Positions 47,961 to 58,729 of a stretch of DNA of 64,000 bases are shown one piece after another. Position 1 is the first letter of the stretch; every line of letters begins with the position of its first letter. The notes under the pieces were generated by a model, which was not told the DNA's origin, did no database searches, and was given only the letters and a program-made list of their open reading frames with translations. A program made the translations under genes and the position numbers. Source of the stretch: Thysanoteuthis rhombus (Eukaryota; Mollusca; Cephalopoda; Oegopsida; Thysanoteuthidae); NCBI GenBank assembly GCA_963457665.1, contig OY735212.1:53807338-53871337 (forward strand), given 5' to 3'.

Positions 47961-48419
47961 CCCTTTTAAACAGACGGAAAGAAGGAAATATTTGATTAAA
48001 AGGAATAATCATTCTGGATGATTAAGAAACAAAAAAAGGGAAACAAAAGAGCGAACAGGTTGAAAATGGCGACAATGGAAAGGGACAATGGAAGGTGGAG
48101 AAGTTGGAGAAAGTCTCTTAAGAGTGAATTGAGTGACGGGAAAGGAAAGAAGACGGAAGATGAGGGAACGATTGGAGAAATTAATTAGATGTTACATTGA
48201 TGAAAGAATGAACACAACAAAAAATGCAATTAGATACATATATCAACAGAGTTAGATAGATCGATAAACTGATAGACTTCCGTAAGAATAGATATGGGTT
48301 GAAACGGATGTTCACTGAGATAGATAAACTGACAGACAGACAAACAGATAGATATGAATTTAGAAAATACACTGATGCAGTAGAAGCAACTCGAAATATT
48401 GATGGTGTTTATGGGATAG

Positions 48420-49150
48420 GTTATTTAAACGAAAGAAACTATCGAAGATCGTTTAAAGGATTATGAAAAGATAACCACCTTAAGAGATTCGCTACGCAGA
48501 GTTCGTCAAGTTGAGCCTCACAATGACTCGTGTCTGAACTTGATAGAAATAGCGCAATCAGTGCTGACGAATTAGCTCAAAAAATGAATTCAGTCTATTC
48601 AACGATTTGCCGTCATTTGCATTAACTTGAAAAGAGTCTAAACTTGGAAAATGGGTTCCTCATGATTCAACAGAAGCGAACTGTAAAGCTAGAGTGAGCC
48701 TCTGTACTTCTCTTCTCAAAAAATAGATATGTTTCAAGAGTATAAAATGACGCAGATAATGACTTAGAGGCAAACATATTAAACCATCATCCGAAACGGA
48801 CTTTCATCCAAGAAAAGTTTTGATGAGTGTTTGCGAGGATCGCATTGGTGTGGTCCACTTTGAGTTGTTGCCAGTCAGTTTCATGATTGCAGCCGACATC
48901 TATGTTTAGCTGTTACAGCACTTGAACACTGCTTTGAAGGAAAAGAGGTCCTAGTTTGATCAATCGCATAGGTGTGGTGTACCATTATGATAATGTATGA
49001 CCCCATACAGCACAGGTCACGTCTAAAAACTGGAAAGACCTCGACCGGGAAAGACATTCCACATCCTGCTCGTTCTCCAGATCTAGCTCTATCTCATTGA
49101 CACCTATTTCGAAGTTTACGGAACCGTCTTGATGGTCGAGTTCATTAATA
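48420..49150 (+). mobile_element. mariner (Tc1/mariner superfamily) DNA transposon fossil, second lineage
   Basis: Forward frames read SISADELAQKMNSVYSTICR HLH-like helix-turn-helix (about 48553-48625), then KTWKMGS-like linker and, on the same element, RTFIQEKF, IALVWSTLSCC (family: WWD..G..HFELL), and at 49054-49118 HPARSPDLAL with HLFRSLRNRLDG (family: HPPYSPDLAPSDYHLFRSL). The third catalytic Asp region (SPDL.PSDYH) has a stop and the second Asp block reads YDNV. There are at least six frame shifts or stops. The right end is lost where LTR-like sequence begins near 49185. It is clearly a different lineage from the fossil at 3267. Confidence 0.8.
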
Positions 49151-49184
49151 GATCCCAAATACCCCCTCTTCCTTATCTTTCTCC

Positions 49185-49705
49185 AAATCAACGTATTCAA
49201 ACGTTTGTTCAGTTCAACGTTCAAATAGGAATGGGAATGTCTGTCTGCGTGTGTGGACGGAAAAAGTCTTTTATGAATTCTGCGAGATTGTGCGAGTGTG
49301 TGTAAAAGTCGCATTGTTGTTTAAAAGTGTTGGAACTCGTTAAGATTTTAGTGGGAAAAGTATTCACTTTGCATTGGTGTTTGCGTTGAGGAGCGTAGAA
49401 TGAAGATATCTTCTTTGTACGTGTGATTGTAGTTAGATTGTTAATGAGTGTGTACGAACAGATGTCGCCAACTCTCTTTTAGTGAATTTTTGCGTATATT
49501 TCTTATACAGACCGTGTGCGCCAATACGGATGTGCCAAAACACGAGGCCACAACTGAAGTTTCGGTTTAATTTTATCATTTACTCGATGGCTCCCAGTAA
49601 AAAAGCTATTTTGCTGGCTGGAAGCTAGCGTCTGATTGGTCATTAATTTGTCAATTAATTCATTTAACTTGGGATTGGGATTTTTTCCTGATACAATTTG
49701 GAGGG
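49185..49705 (+). repeat. Second copy of the long unclassified, possibly LTR-type, repeat
   Basis: Matches 36880-37330: 'CGTATTCAAACGTTTGTTCA', 'AGATTTTAGTGGGAAAAG', 'GTGATTGTAGTTAGATTGTT', 'AGCGTCTGATTGGTCATTAA' and 'CAATTTGGAGGGA'. It starts directly beside the mariner remnant. No internal coding region is present, so it looks like a solitary end segment. Old and diverged. Confidence 0.4.
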
Positions 49706-49799
49706 AAAGAAGGAAATTGTACATGGTAAAATTCATTGTCAACTGAGTTTAAATGGTCCCTTGTAGTATGGAGCTTGTTAATCGTTTATATTACATATG

Positions 49800-49850
49800 G
49801 GATGACTTAATGTATACATGTGGGCTTGTGCCCAAACCAAGCTAAGCTCA

Positions 49851-49901
<51 letters not shown>
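49800..49901 (+). repeat. tRNA-like SINE 3' fragment with (TA)n tail
   Basis: 'GTGGGCTTGTGCCCAAACCA' and 'AGCTAAGCTCAG' are the 3' body of the tRNA-like unit; it passes directly into about 24 TA units (49853-49901). Confidence 0.7.
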
Positions 49902-49904
<3 letters not shown>

Positions 49905-51170
49905 AAGTAGCAAATATTCAGTGAAACATTTGACAAAAGCAATCTTCGGGGCAGCAGCCGGTAATGATTGATTGAAGCCAAAGATTCATTATCTGTGCAG
50001 TACCCCCCCCCATTTCACTGAGGGGTATACACTTCATAAATAACCTGCCAATGGAAAGGTTGATTAGGTAGCAGCAATCTTTGGGGATGGAGACGTTAAA
50101 TTTACTAACTGATCTTTAGCCTATCAGTATTGTTAATATTGCTACTCTTAGGTACTTGATTGTCAGAATGGAGGTGGGAATAAACCAGGTGTAGGAGATC
50201 AGTTATAATTTGATAAGCAGGGGATCGCAATAAGCAGGGTGGTTAAAATCAGTCACAATTTAATAAGCTTCACTCAGAAAAAGGGGGGGGGGGTCGGGGA
50301 ATCTGTCACGAATTAATAAGCAGATGCTAGGGATTAGCTGTGGAAGTAGGAAACTATGGTCCCCGACAAAGTCACTAAAGAAAGATTTATTGTAGGTTGG
50401 GATAGGCATATAGTGAGAAAAAAAGAAAGGAACAAGGAAATATATTTATTCTCGGATGAATATTGAATTGGAAAGTGCTTTCGTGGTACAAAAAATTAAA
50501 AATCGCTGAAATTTTGACAAATCTGTTGTTATGCCTCCTCCTGCCAATTCTTAGAGAGAGAAAGGAGTGGAGATATACTCTCAAAAATTAATCAACGGAG
50601 GGGGGGGGGAATCCCAATGAGAATAGGGTGGTGGAATTTTTTTCCAAAATTAATTAGCGGGGCGGCAATTAGGCACCTAAGAGTACTTAGCATGGCGTCG
50701 TATATTCCCATTGAATATATTGACCAAATTTGGGGTCTGCAGGCCATCATTTTATTCTTCCGCCCAATTAATTTATTATAAAGGATCTTGAGAGGAAAGT
50801 CCACTTATCGATTTTGAGCTGTCAGCGACCAAAAACTCATTAACCTTAATTGAAGAACAATCAGGCTTCCTTAGATATTAACCAATCAGGTGATGTTTTC
50901 CCCAGGATCTTCAGCCTTTGGTTCAGCCAATGTGAATAGACTAAGAAGATTTTTGATCTTTTTTTCAAATAAGGCACCGTTTCTCTCCAAGGTGGCATGA
51001 ACGAGCAGGGTGTTGATACTCTTTAACCACATTTCAAGGTCTATAAATAAACTCTAACAACTTTTTGCATTCCAGTCGAATTACAGCACCCTCACAAATG
51101 GCTCATCCGACCAACCAGTCAAATAGGCTACAGATTCTTCTCCCTTTGCTCTGTGTGCCTGTGTGCATGT
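49905..51170. other. Non-coding stretch with repeated 'AATAAGCAG' words
   Basis: Between 50190 and 50330 phrases such as 'CAGTTATAATTTGATAAGCA', 'CAGTCACAATTTAATAAGC' and 'GTCACGAATTAATAAGCAG' recur with a period of 45-65 bases, each near G-runs (a run of about 9 G at 50284). The word 'TACTCTTAGG' at 50146 has an inverted partner 'CCTAAGAGTA' at 50673. No gene is recognised. Confidence 0.45.
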
Positions 51171-51173
51171 GTG

Positions 51174-51176
<3 letters not shown>

Positions 51177-51224
<48 letters not shown>
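51177..51224. repeat. (GT)n microsatellite
   Basis: About 24 GT units. Confidence 0.99.
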
Positions 51225-51227
<3 letters not shown>

Positions 51228-51767
51228 CTCCTAATCACAGGACCTACAACCTTGAACATTCGCATGAAAACACCGTTCGGCACCATCTGACATTTTTTTT
51301 TTGATCGTTTTTTCTTTTCTTTTTTCTTTCAAAAACGTACTTTTTTATGTCTATATGGTCATTTTGGAACAACAATGCCACAATCCTGTGCTGGTATTTT
51401 CTTTAATGATTTTAAACATTTTTGGATAATTAGTTCCGGTACATGCACTGGCTACGGTGATTCATTTATATGCGAGATGGATATACTTATCTATTTATTT
51501 TATTTGATGAAGCATTGTAAATCATTATTCCTTGTTCCGATTGGCACAGTTAATTTGTTTATTCCCTGTCGATAAAAAGCACCAGAAATTAAGATGAAGG
51601 TAAATAATCGCAAAACTAATAATGATTAACAATACTCCGTCCAATAGAAGAAATTAATTGAATTACCAATACTGAACTACGAGTTAATAATGAACATAAT
51701 GCTAAAGAGATTGAGATATGGAATGTTTCAAAGGTTTGATTTGGACTCCTGCTTTCCACTAATTTCT

Positions 51768-51850
51768 CAAGCTCAGTGGTAGAAGTGGTCGTGCGTTAAG
51801 CGAGTCACCCTCTGTTATAGAGGGTCGCGAGTCCGATTCTGACACGGAAC
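51768..51850 (+). repeat. tRNA-like sequence, probable SINE head
   Basis: 'AAGCTCAGTGGTAGAAGTGG' is a good pol III A box region, followed by an anticodon-stem-like 'CGTGCGTTAAGCGAG', a small hairpin 'ACCCTCTGTTATAGAGGGT' and a degraded B-box side 'CGCGAGTCCGATTCTGACAC'. The acceptor ends do not pair, so a functional tRNA is unlikely; a tRNA-derived SINE head is more likely. Confidence 0.45.
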
Positions 51851-52019
51851 TTGATTTTTCATTTCCATTCACGCTTTTCATTTATTTACTCACTGCCGAA
51901 AAGAAACCGACCTGAGTTTAGAGTTTGGGTGGAGGTAATCAGTAACAAAAAATTAATAATAATACATTTTGTATTTTCAAAATTCAGTTGTTGTATTGAG
52001 ATTTAGTAAGCTTTATTAG

Positions 52020-52430
52020 CGGAGCACAAAACCAAGTAGAGGTGAGAGTAAGGACGGGAAAAAGATGTTTTCCAAGTGAGAAGAGCCCACCTGACTTGAA
52101 AGTCAGCTTCCGAAATCCTATCTTTTTACTAAGATTTGAACACAGACCTCTAGCACTGATAGTAAATACACAACTATCTCAGCCACGATGTAAGCAAAGT
52201 TATCATTCTATTGATATTTACTAAAGTTGGCTTCGTACGACGAAATGTCAAATTAAAGAAATGTGGATCGTCAGATTGTAATACAGCAACTTTCCCAGTA
52301 AGGGCATCTGTCTGCCTGTCTAAAAAAATCAGCATTCGGAATTCTAGCTTTTACCTGAGCTCGAATACAGACCTTTGCCACCAGTGGAAGATAGATAGGC
52401 CGGTAAAAAAGAAATTAGAAACGAAGCTTA
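52020..52430 (-). repeat. Two related SINE-like blocks (reverse)
   Basis: 'CAGCTTCCGAAATCCTATC' with 'TTTTTACTAAGATTTGAACA' and 'CAGACCTCTAGCACTGATAG' (about 52102-52160) recurs as 'CAGCATTCGGAATTCTAGC' with 'TTTTACCTGAGCTCGAATAC' and 'AGACCTTTGCCACCAGTGG' (about 52330-52388). On the minus strand 'GTATTCGAGCTC' resembles a B box. Related debris is at 13540 and 15920. Confidence 0.5.
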
Positions 52431-53343
52431 TAGTAAACAGTAATCATAAAAAAACTAATGATAATGACAATAATTAATCGGATAAAATTGAATTAAAATA
52501 TCTTTACTTAACTCTCGGTTGTGTTGCTCAGACCTGGAACCCGTAAAGTCCGCGTCCGTACCAGAACTAATAATTTAAAATTATCCGGAAAAACAGATAT
52601 CTTATCTAAAATTATCTAAAAGATACCTGCTCAAGATTTGGGCATTGTTGGTCTAAAATGATCATAGAGACTCCTAAAACCTCTTTTTTGAGTGAGAAAA
52701 AAAGATTTTTTAATGCCACTCGGTGGTATACTGGTGCAGATTTTCAAGGTCGTAGCCCTAAAATGTGACCAGGAGCGCCCGGGCACACACATGCACACAC
52801 ATACACACTCAGACAATCAAAGAGAGAATAATCTGTAGCCTACTTGGCTGGTTGTTCAGGCTGACCATCTGTGGGGCTACGGTGATTCAATAGTTAGGGA
52901 GAAAATAAATAAATGACGCATGGGGTCAATTTTTCATTTCCCCTATTGATCATTTTTCCTCACTCTGCTGAATGGTGGTGCCGTTGATGCAAAGATCATT
53001 GGTTGGTTCTTGACGCTCACAGCAGGCTTCTCTATTCCCAGGCCTAATCATTGCCAAGTCTTGAATCATTGATGAGATCGTTGCTAATAAACATGTCCCA
53101 CACAGTTAGACACATTCGCCCACCCGCTGGTTCCAGCCATTCCACCTACCCTTCAATCCTTATACAAACCAAATTCTTCATTCTCCTCTCTACACCACAC
53201 TTAAAAGTCCGTAGGTAACTCATTGTTGTTATGTATGAAATGCGTTTTTTTAATATTGATGGATGATAAAAATAACTGAAAACATTAACTATTTAATCAA
53301 AATATGACCCATCTGGAGCAATAACCTTTTGGCATTGATCCTA

Positions 53344-53344
53344 T

Positions 53345-53386
<42 letters not shown>

Positions 53387-53401
53387 AACAACAACAACAA
53401 C

Positions 53402-53462
<61 letters not shown>
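53344..53462. repeat. (AAC)n(AAT)n microsatellite
   Basis: About 19 AAC units and then about 20 AAT units, ending exactly where the LINE copy 3 begins. Confidence 0.98.
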
Positions 53463-53463
<1 letters not shown>

Positions 53464-53932
53464 TAAATACCAGGACCTAGCAAGAGAGTTAAGGAAGATG
53501 TGGAACATGAAAACCAGGGTAGTACCGGTCATAGTGGGCGCACTAGGAACTGTCCCCAAAACGCTGAGGGTGAGACTGGAGGAGATCAGGATTAGGGGAA
53601 GGATAGAGACCGTACAGACCACAGCACTACTGGGAACTGCACGGATACTGAGGAAGGTGCTAGAGTACTGCAACGAATTGTAGCTCTGTCATGATATGCG
53701 AAAGAGAGAGGAGACGTTAGCTGAAGACCTGAGGAGACTTATTGTCACTCAGCCTTCAGCGATAACCACTGGGCAACCGGTGTGAAACTGTAAATCGCAG
53801 AATTACTGCGACCTATGAGTACTAGGAGAGGAGGGCTGGAGACTTGAGGAGACTTGCTGTCACTCAAACTCCAGCGGTTACCACCAGGCAACAGGTGTGA
53901 GATTCCAAATAATTATAATAATAATAATAATG

Positions 53933-53964
<32 letters not shown>

Positions 53965-53975
53965 GATGATAATAT
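53463..53975 (+). mobile_element. RLE-type LINE, 5'-truncated copy 3
   Basis: Starts immediately after an (AAT)n run, inside the C-terminal domain. An intact frame to 53683 reads KYQDLARELRKMWNMKTRVV, PVIVGALGTVPKTL, TTALLGTARILRKVLEYC and ends in a proper stop. The 3' UTR has two related units of about 80 bases (53713-53794 and 53833-53910), each with 'GGAGACTT', 'GTCACTCA' and a 'CACC/CACTGGGCAAC' motif, and a terminal A/T/G triplet tail (53908-53975, AAT then GATGAT units). The best preserved of the 3' ends and a good model for the family. Confidence 0.9.
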
Positions 53976-55190
53976 ACACTTCCCCCTCCTGACGAAATTG
54001 AGTCCTCTTATGCAAAACTGGTGGTTTTTCATGTGAATATTCGGATGGTACCCACCTCATGTATGAATTGACCAAAGTCTTCCGAATTCCCACGTGTTGT
54101 AGCAGGAGGGAATAAATAGCCTCACTACCAACCAGAATGTCAAAGGGTAGGAAGGACTCTCACTAAGTCAAGACTTAGAAGAAATAAGGGGGAGGTATGA
54201 CCTTACTAGATGTACGTAATTAGCTCTCGAGGTCAAGATTAGTGCTTTAGGTATTAATTAGGTCGTGGAGGACAAACACTTTACCACACATAGATGTTGT
54301 GTACACTCATATGGTTCCTCATAGTGAGGATACACCCTGGGTGGTAAGAGCCAGTGGGCCACTGAGGTTACTTTCGAACCACATCAGTCTTAACCAACCC
54401 ACCAAGGTGTGGTACTGCTTTAAAGAACTAAAAAAAAAAAACAATCATGACAGTACAACCAGGAGGAACCCAGTCGTCGCTCTTTGACTGCTGGCCAAAA
54501 CCCCGGCTTGTGAACCATTAATGGCCTTCGCCCAGAAAGGGCACAGCCACCACCGAGTGGCTGCTATAAAGAACAAGAGGAGGAGATGGTCAAGAGAGGA
54601 GAACAGACTCGTAATGTATGGCTACTTCAAAAACAAACCTTGGGTGCGAAGTTATTGGGAACGCATGCTCAAAATATGGAGGGAAAAATCCGCTGTGGAG
54701 GTATCAAACCAGCGCCTGGCTGACCAAGTAAAACAAAATCAAAAAAACAAATGACTCTCTCAGACTGAGAGATCCGCAATAAAATAGAGAAGAAAGAGGG
54801 TGACCTACCCGAATAAAAACTTTCCGACACAACCAACACAATAAATGACAGAACTGAAGAAAAAAAAAACCCTGAAGAAAGGCACACACAAGAGAGAGAA
54901 ACGACGGCACTCCAACGGAGGAAGAGAAAACTCAGATACTAACTTTGAAAGAAATCATGCGAGAAGAAAAACGACTGTCCCCACTCTTAGAGACTAGGAC
55001 AGAAAGAAACTCGGAGAAGCGACCGAACATGTTAACTGCCTCTTACAATACATCGAAACCAACAGTCTTTTGGAGCTGGTCTATGAGAATGTGGAGAGGA
55101 GGGCTGGAGACTTGAAGAGACTTGCTGTCACTCAACCTCCAGCGGTAATCACCAGGAAACTGTTGTGAAATTGCAAAATAATAATAACGT
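53976..55190 (+). mobile_element. RLE-type LINE, internally deleted copy 4 (5' region joined to 3' UTR)
   Basis: Begins at the triplet tail of copy 3. After about 540 bases of leader a frame starts at 54521: MAFAQKGHSHHRVAAIKNKR, RRWSREENRLVMYGYFKNKP, WVRSYWERMLKIWREKS, VSNQRLADQVKQNQKN. The RRRW.REEN...M..Y block is a Myb-like DNA-binding region at the N-terminus, as expected for this LINE group. Degraded frames follow to about 55070 (LTASYNTSKPTVFW-like end). At about 55085 the sequence jumps to the last 3' UTR unit (55094-55175, 'GGGCTGGAGACTTGAAGAGA') and a short AAT tail. Hence RT and endonuclease are missing by a large internal deletion. Confidence 0.8.
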
Positions 55191-55199
55191 GGTTTTCAT

Positions 55200-55565
55200 A
55201 CAATTCTTTAGGTTTCATCATCTTCATCGTCGTCATCGTCGTCCTTTCGTCGTCCGTCGTTGGACACATACCTTCCCAGGATTCGCTAAACCCCTCTATC
55301 ATGGGCGTCGCAGAGCCAATACTGGCTAATTCGTCTCTCCACCTTGTATTTTGCCGGCCTCGGTTACGCATGTGATCTTTGAGGATCCATGTTTTGACTT
55401 GTGAATTCCATCGATTGTCTGTCATTCTTGCAACAAGACCAGCCCATTGCCATTTGCATTTTCTGATGGATTCTATGATGTCTCGGACTCCTGTTTTTCC
55501 CCTGATATATAATGCTGTCTTATGATCTCTCCATGTGGGGTTGAAGATTATTCTGGTGGTTACAA
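55200..55565 (-). mobile_element. LINE 3' end (minus strand), copy 3 of 3
   Basis: Minus strand: IIFNPTWRDHKTALYIRGK (about 55553-55497), ESIRKCKWQWAGLVARMTDN (about 55480-55417), RWNSQVKTWILKDHMRNRGR (55416-55357), QNTRWRDELASIG (55356-55320) and a triplet-rich tail 55215-55260. This is the RTE/CR1-type LINE C-terminus and the best preserved of the three copies. It is inserted, or lies, tail to tail against the RLE LINE copy 4 at 55190. Confidence 0.88.
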
Positions 55566-55569
55566 ATTA

Positions 55570-56190
55570 AGCAAATCACGAGTCAAGATTTCCCTATGGT
55601 TGGACCATGGTTGGTTAAGACTGATGTGGTTGGACCTTTAATCGCTGATATGAAGTTCAAAATGCTTGACAAAATGATAACTTGTAGGAGAAATTTTGGG
55701 TGAATAAGGAGAACTTTGCAAAAAGTGGCGTATCAACGTGGGTGTGAAGGAGACAGTCGCCCTCAAGCGCGCGTGTGAAGAGGCACAGAAATTCTTTTGG
55801 TTTTCTTGGTAGGGTAGGAGTGAAGTTCATAGGAATTTTTTATGAAATGATATTTTAATTCATTTAGTAAGGACGCAAGTAATATTTTAATCAAATAATT
55901 TGTTAGTGATTTATTTACCTACAAATCTTGGCACAATGTAGGGAAGGCTGTCCTGGTTGTAACGTTCCATACACTCTCTGATTCGATATCGAAAACGATG
56001 AACAAATAAGAATTTATTTTAGAGTTAGGGTCGTCAGAATTAACTTTGCCCCCAGGTGCCTGATTGCAAGACTTCATATATCAATTCTCCAAGGTAACAT
56101 ACACTTAGCTGAGAGGTGTGCGATTGGGAACTATTTCATTCATTTCATGCGGGGGTCCAACCTTTACGTCCTTTTAACTTTTCCTATAGC
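55570..56190. other. Non-coding stretch without recognised features
   Basis: Probably contains the left part of the Tc-like fossil that becomes recognisable at 56200, but nothing can be read with confidence. Confidence 0.4.
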
Positions 56191-56195
56191 CTTGA

Positions 56196-56460
56196 GATGT
56201 ATGGTGGCCGTTGTTGTCCTAAAGTCTCTAGAAAATGCCTGAGCTGTCGTCTGTGGATCGTTGGCCAATGCTGTCTGAATAATTATTTATTATTGAGAAT
56301 AGTTCTGGGCCTGTGGGCATCCATATTTCCAGACCTAACCCCATTGAACCAACACGAACTGTTTGGGGTGGTATTCATTCTAAATGATGTTATCTGCATC
56401 TTCAGCTGCATTATGTCTCAATTTGAAATCTTACATGAAAATTAGCAAGAATTCTTGAGT
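56196..56460 (+). mobile_element. Tc1/mariner-superfamily transposase fossil, C-terminal part
   Basis: A frame within 56116-56445 includes LWASIFPDLTPLNQHELFGV, which follows the transposase pattern W.ARSPDLTPLDFFLWG..K around the last catalytic acidic residue; that Asp reads Asn here (LTPLN). The frame after it no longer matches well. Only this landmark and its spacing support the call, so it may also be a chance resemblance. Confidence 0.4.
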
Positions 56461-56676
56461 AGACGCCATTGCTGTTAAGGGCTAAAAAAAACCTCCAATA
56501 ATAATGGATTACATTTCTGTTCGCATTGAATGTGACGAAAATCCAATGACTTTATCAAATCTGTCACTTTTTGCATTATTCTTTACTACCCGAATCCGGG
56601 GAAATTCAATGTTTTAACTAGAAACCACCACCAAGAAATAAAGATGAATATGACATTTTTATGCTTTATTTATGAG

Positions 56677-56678
<2 letters not shown>

Positions 56679-56764
<86 letters not shown>
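56679..56764. repeat. (TA)n microsatellite
   Basis: About 43 TA units. Confidence 0.99.
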
Positions 56765-56770
<6 letters not shown>

Positions 56771-56969
56771 CAGCAAAATAAATCAAATTAAGTAAACAAA
56801 TAAACTAAGCTACTGTTTAAATGTCTGCTCTATTCTTCCGTTATTTCGTTCCCAGTTTCATTCTATCCCTCTCTTCAGGGTATATTTCTTTAGACATCCA
56901 GCTGTTATCACTCTTTTCCCCTCCCTTTAAAACGTGAACCATTACTATTATTATCAATTTGATACTCTA

Positions 56970-57430
56970 TATACTGAGTGCCAGACTGAGATAAGTTTAG
57001 TAAATATGAAGAGGGTGCATCACCATAAAGCAGGGTAGATAAACTAGCTCCGAATACTATTATTACTGTAATAACCTGCGACCTTGTGCCAGACTATGAT
57101 AAATATCAGTCGAGTGCATCGCCATGGAGCAATGGTAGCAAATTAGTCTCTCATGTCAATGAACCCATTCCTCACTCGGTGCCCCACACCTGACTAGGCT
57201 GAATTAGTAAATGTGAATACGATGTATCACCATGAAGCAAAGGTTAGCCAGCAAGTCTCTCAACTCATTACTACAGTAGCAAGTCTAATCTTCATTTAGG
57301 GATCCACACTTGTTTTCTTGTGTCCTTTTCAACAAAACGCCATTCAGTAGTGGGTAGTAAGCTACTCTTGCAAACCATTCCCTGTGTCGAAAGTTCGATC
57401 CCGAGTTTCCTATATTTTTTGCCAGATTAA
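56970..57430 (+). repeat. Tandem array of four tRNA-like SINE units (forward)
   Basis: Four head-to-tail units with a period of about 115-125 bases. Recurrent words: 'GCATCACCATAAAGCAG', 'GCATCGCCATGGAGCAATGG' and 'GTATCACCATGAAGCAAAGG' (A-box side); 'CATTCCTCACTCGGTGCCCC', 'AAGTTCGATCCCGAGTTTCC' (B-box side); 'GCCAGACT(A)' and 'TAAATAT(G)' (body). The B box of the last unit (AGTTCGATCCC, about 57390) is nearly canonical. Similar arrays in reverse are at 15346 and 18605. Confidence 0.8.
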
Positions 57431-57434
57431 GTTG

Positions 57435-58540
57435 ACATTGATAAATATGTCTAGTGAGTTACTCGATAAAACAGTTCAATTAAAAGAACAAGCACACGTA
57501 TACCATTCCTTAAAGAAAAGTAAAAGAAGTCTTACCCACAATCAACCAAAAAGATTGAATAAAAACAACACCCTACTTCCACCTTGCCCAACATATACCA
57601 ACACCTATCCATTGATGTGAGACACCAACTCTCCATCCTATAATGAAAATATTCATAAAACAAAACACTTTTCCTGAGAGATGACCTCTTTAGCCCTTCT
57701 CTTCTCCTCTCACTACCCTTCTTGTATAAGACAAGTCAAACATCCGCAGATATAGAAAACAAACAGCTCCCTTATCCCATCTCTCATAGACCCATCTCAT
57801 TTCAAATGTCACTCTCATCTACACTGATACAAAGACCTCTCCCCCCGCTCCTACTAAACAACCAAACAAATATTTCCATTTCTCTCTTCAAGATCAAAAT
57901 ATATAAAGAGCACATATTTGTGCGAACTGCTGCTGATATTTACACTGAAATAGATGGCTTGCTCCCGTCGAAATTCATCGAAACATGTCCACAGAATAAC
58001 GGAAAAAAATTGAGATATTCACCTATCTCTTCACCTTTCAATTGTCATTTTTATCAACATTCTGTCGGAATACTTCACGTCCACATTACAAACATATAAA
58101 TATATATTGATGGTGACTGGTGCCCGTCAGTGTTGACAATGGGTGTGACATTTTTTTCACTACTGCCTCGGTGGTAAGTTAGTTATGGGAGAGTTTGCCC
58201 TAAAGCCCACACAATCACACTTTTTTCTATCACTCATCTGGTTATGCGACTGATAGAACATTATTTGTAAAGATATCTGTCGAGGGCACTGAGCCGAGAG
58301 GAAAATGAAATCATGTATTTCCCAAGACCAGCAGTGCTAAATGACTCTGAACATTTTAAATCGGAAAAGTTAAATGAGAGATTTGTTGTCAAATTTTCGA
58401 AAAGTGGATCATGCGGTCAACTATTTCCAAAGTCAAATTTGTGGGGTTTCTTTGTCCCAATTCTCTAAGTTATCTGAATTTCTTGAATGAAACATTGTCG
58501 TTATTAATTTTAGACTAGTTTATCTTCCATCTTATTTTTG
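57435..58540. other. Non-coding stretch with two open frames of unknown meaning
   Basis: Frames at 57384-57620 (78 codons) and 57722-58099 (125 codons) are Ser/Pro/Leu- and Lys-rich. I recognise no domain, and no splice or promoter signal supports them. Confidence 0.4.
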
Positions 58541-58544
58541 TTAC

Positions 58545-58726
58545 TTTTTGTCATACCGCTTAGGTCGTTCTAGATTCTACGACCGTTAAATAAGGAACAT
58601 AGATAAGAGGTAATGAAATAGCTTCTAACGGCATTTGAATCTGCATCATCAATAATGACAATCTTTCACTCAAGAAATTCTGTTATTTTAAGACTATTAT
58701 TTAACTACTGGGTGAACACAAAAAAC
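58545..58726 (+). repeat. Dispersed repeat D, copy 1
   Basis: Over about 180 bases this block is nearly identical to 62102-62288: 'TTCTACGACCGTTAAATAAG', 'GAACATAGATAAGAG', 'AATGAAATAGCTTCT', 'GGCATTTGAATCTGCATCAT', 'TTTCACTCAAGAAATTCTGT'. The high identity suggests a young repeat or a recent duplication. Confidence 0.9.
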
Positions 58727-58729
58727 ATG

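Noticed and set aside
51768-51850. Functional tRNA gene
   Set aside because: The A box is good, but acceptor arms do not pair and the B box is degraded, so a SINE head is more likely.
53289-53673. Poly-Tyr/Cys and poly-Leu open frames on the minus strand
   Set aside because: They read through the (AAC)n(AAT)n array and the antisense of a LINE 3' end.
57955-57995. GAAACATGTC as a hammerhead end
   Set aside because: The upstream sequence has neither the core heptamer nor a convincing helix II.
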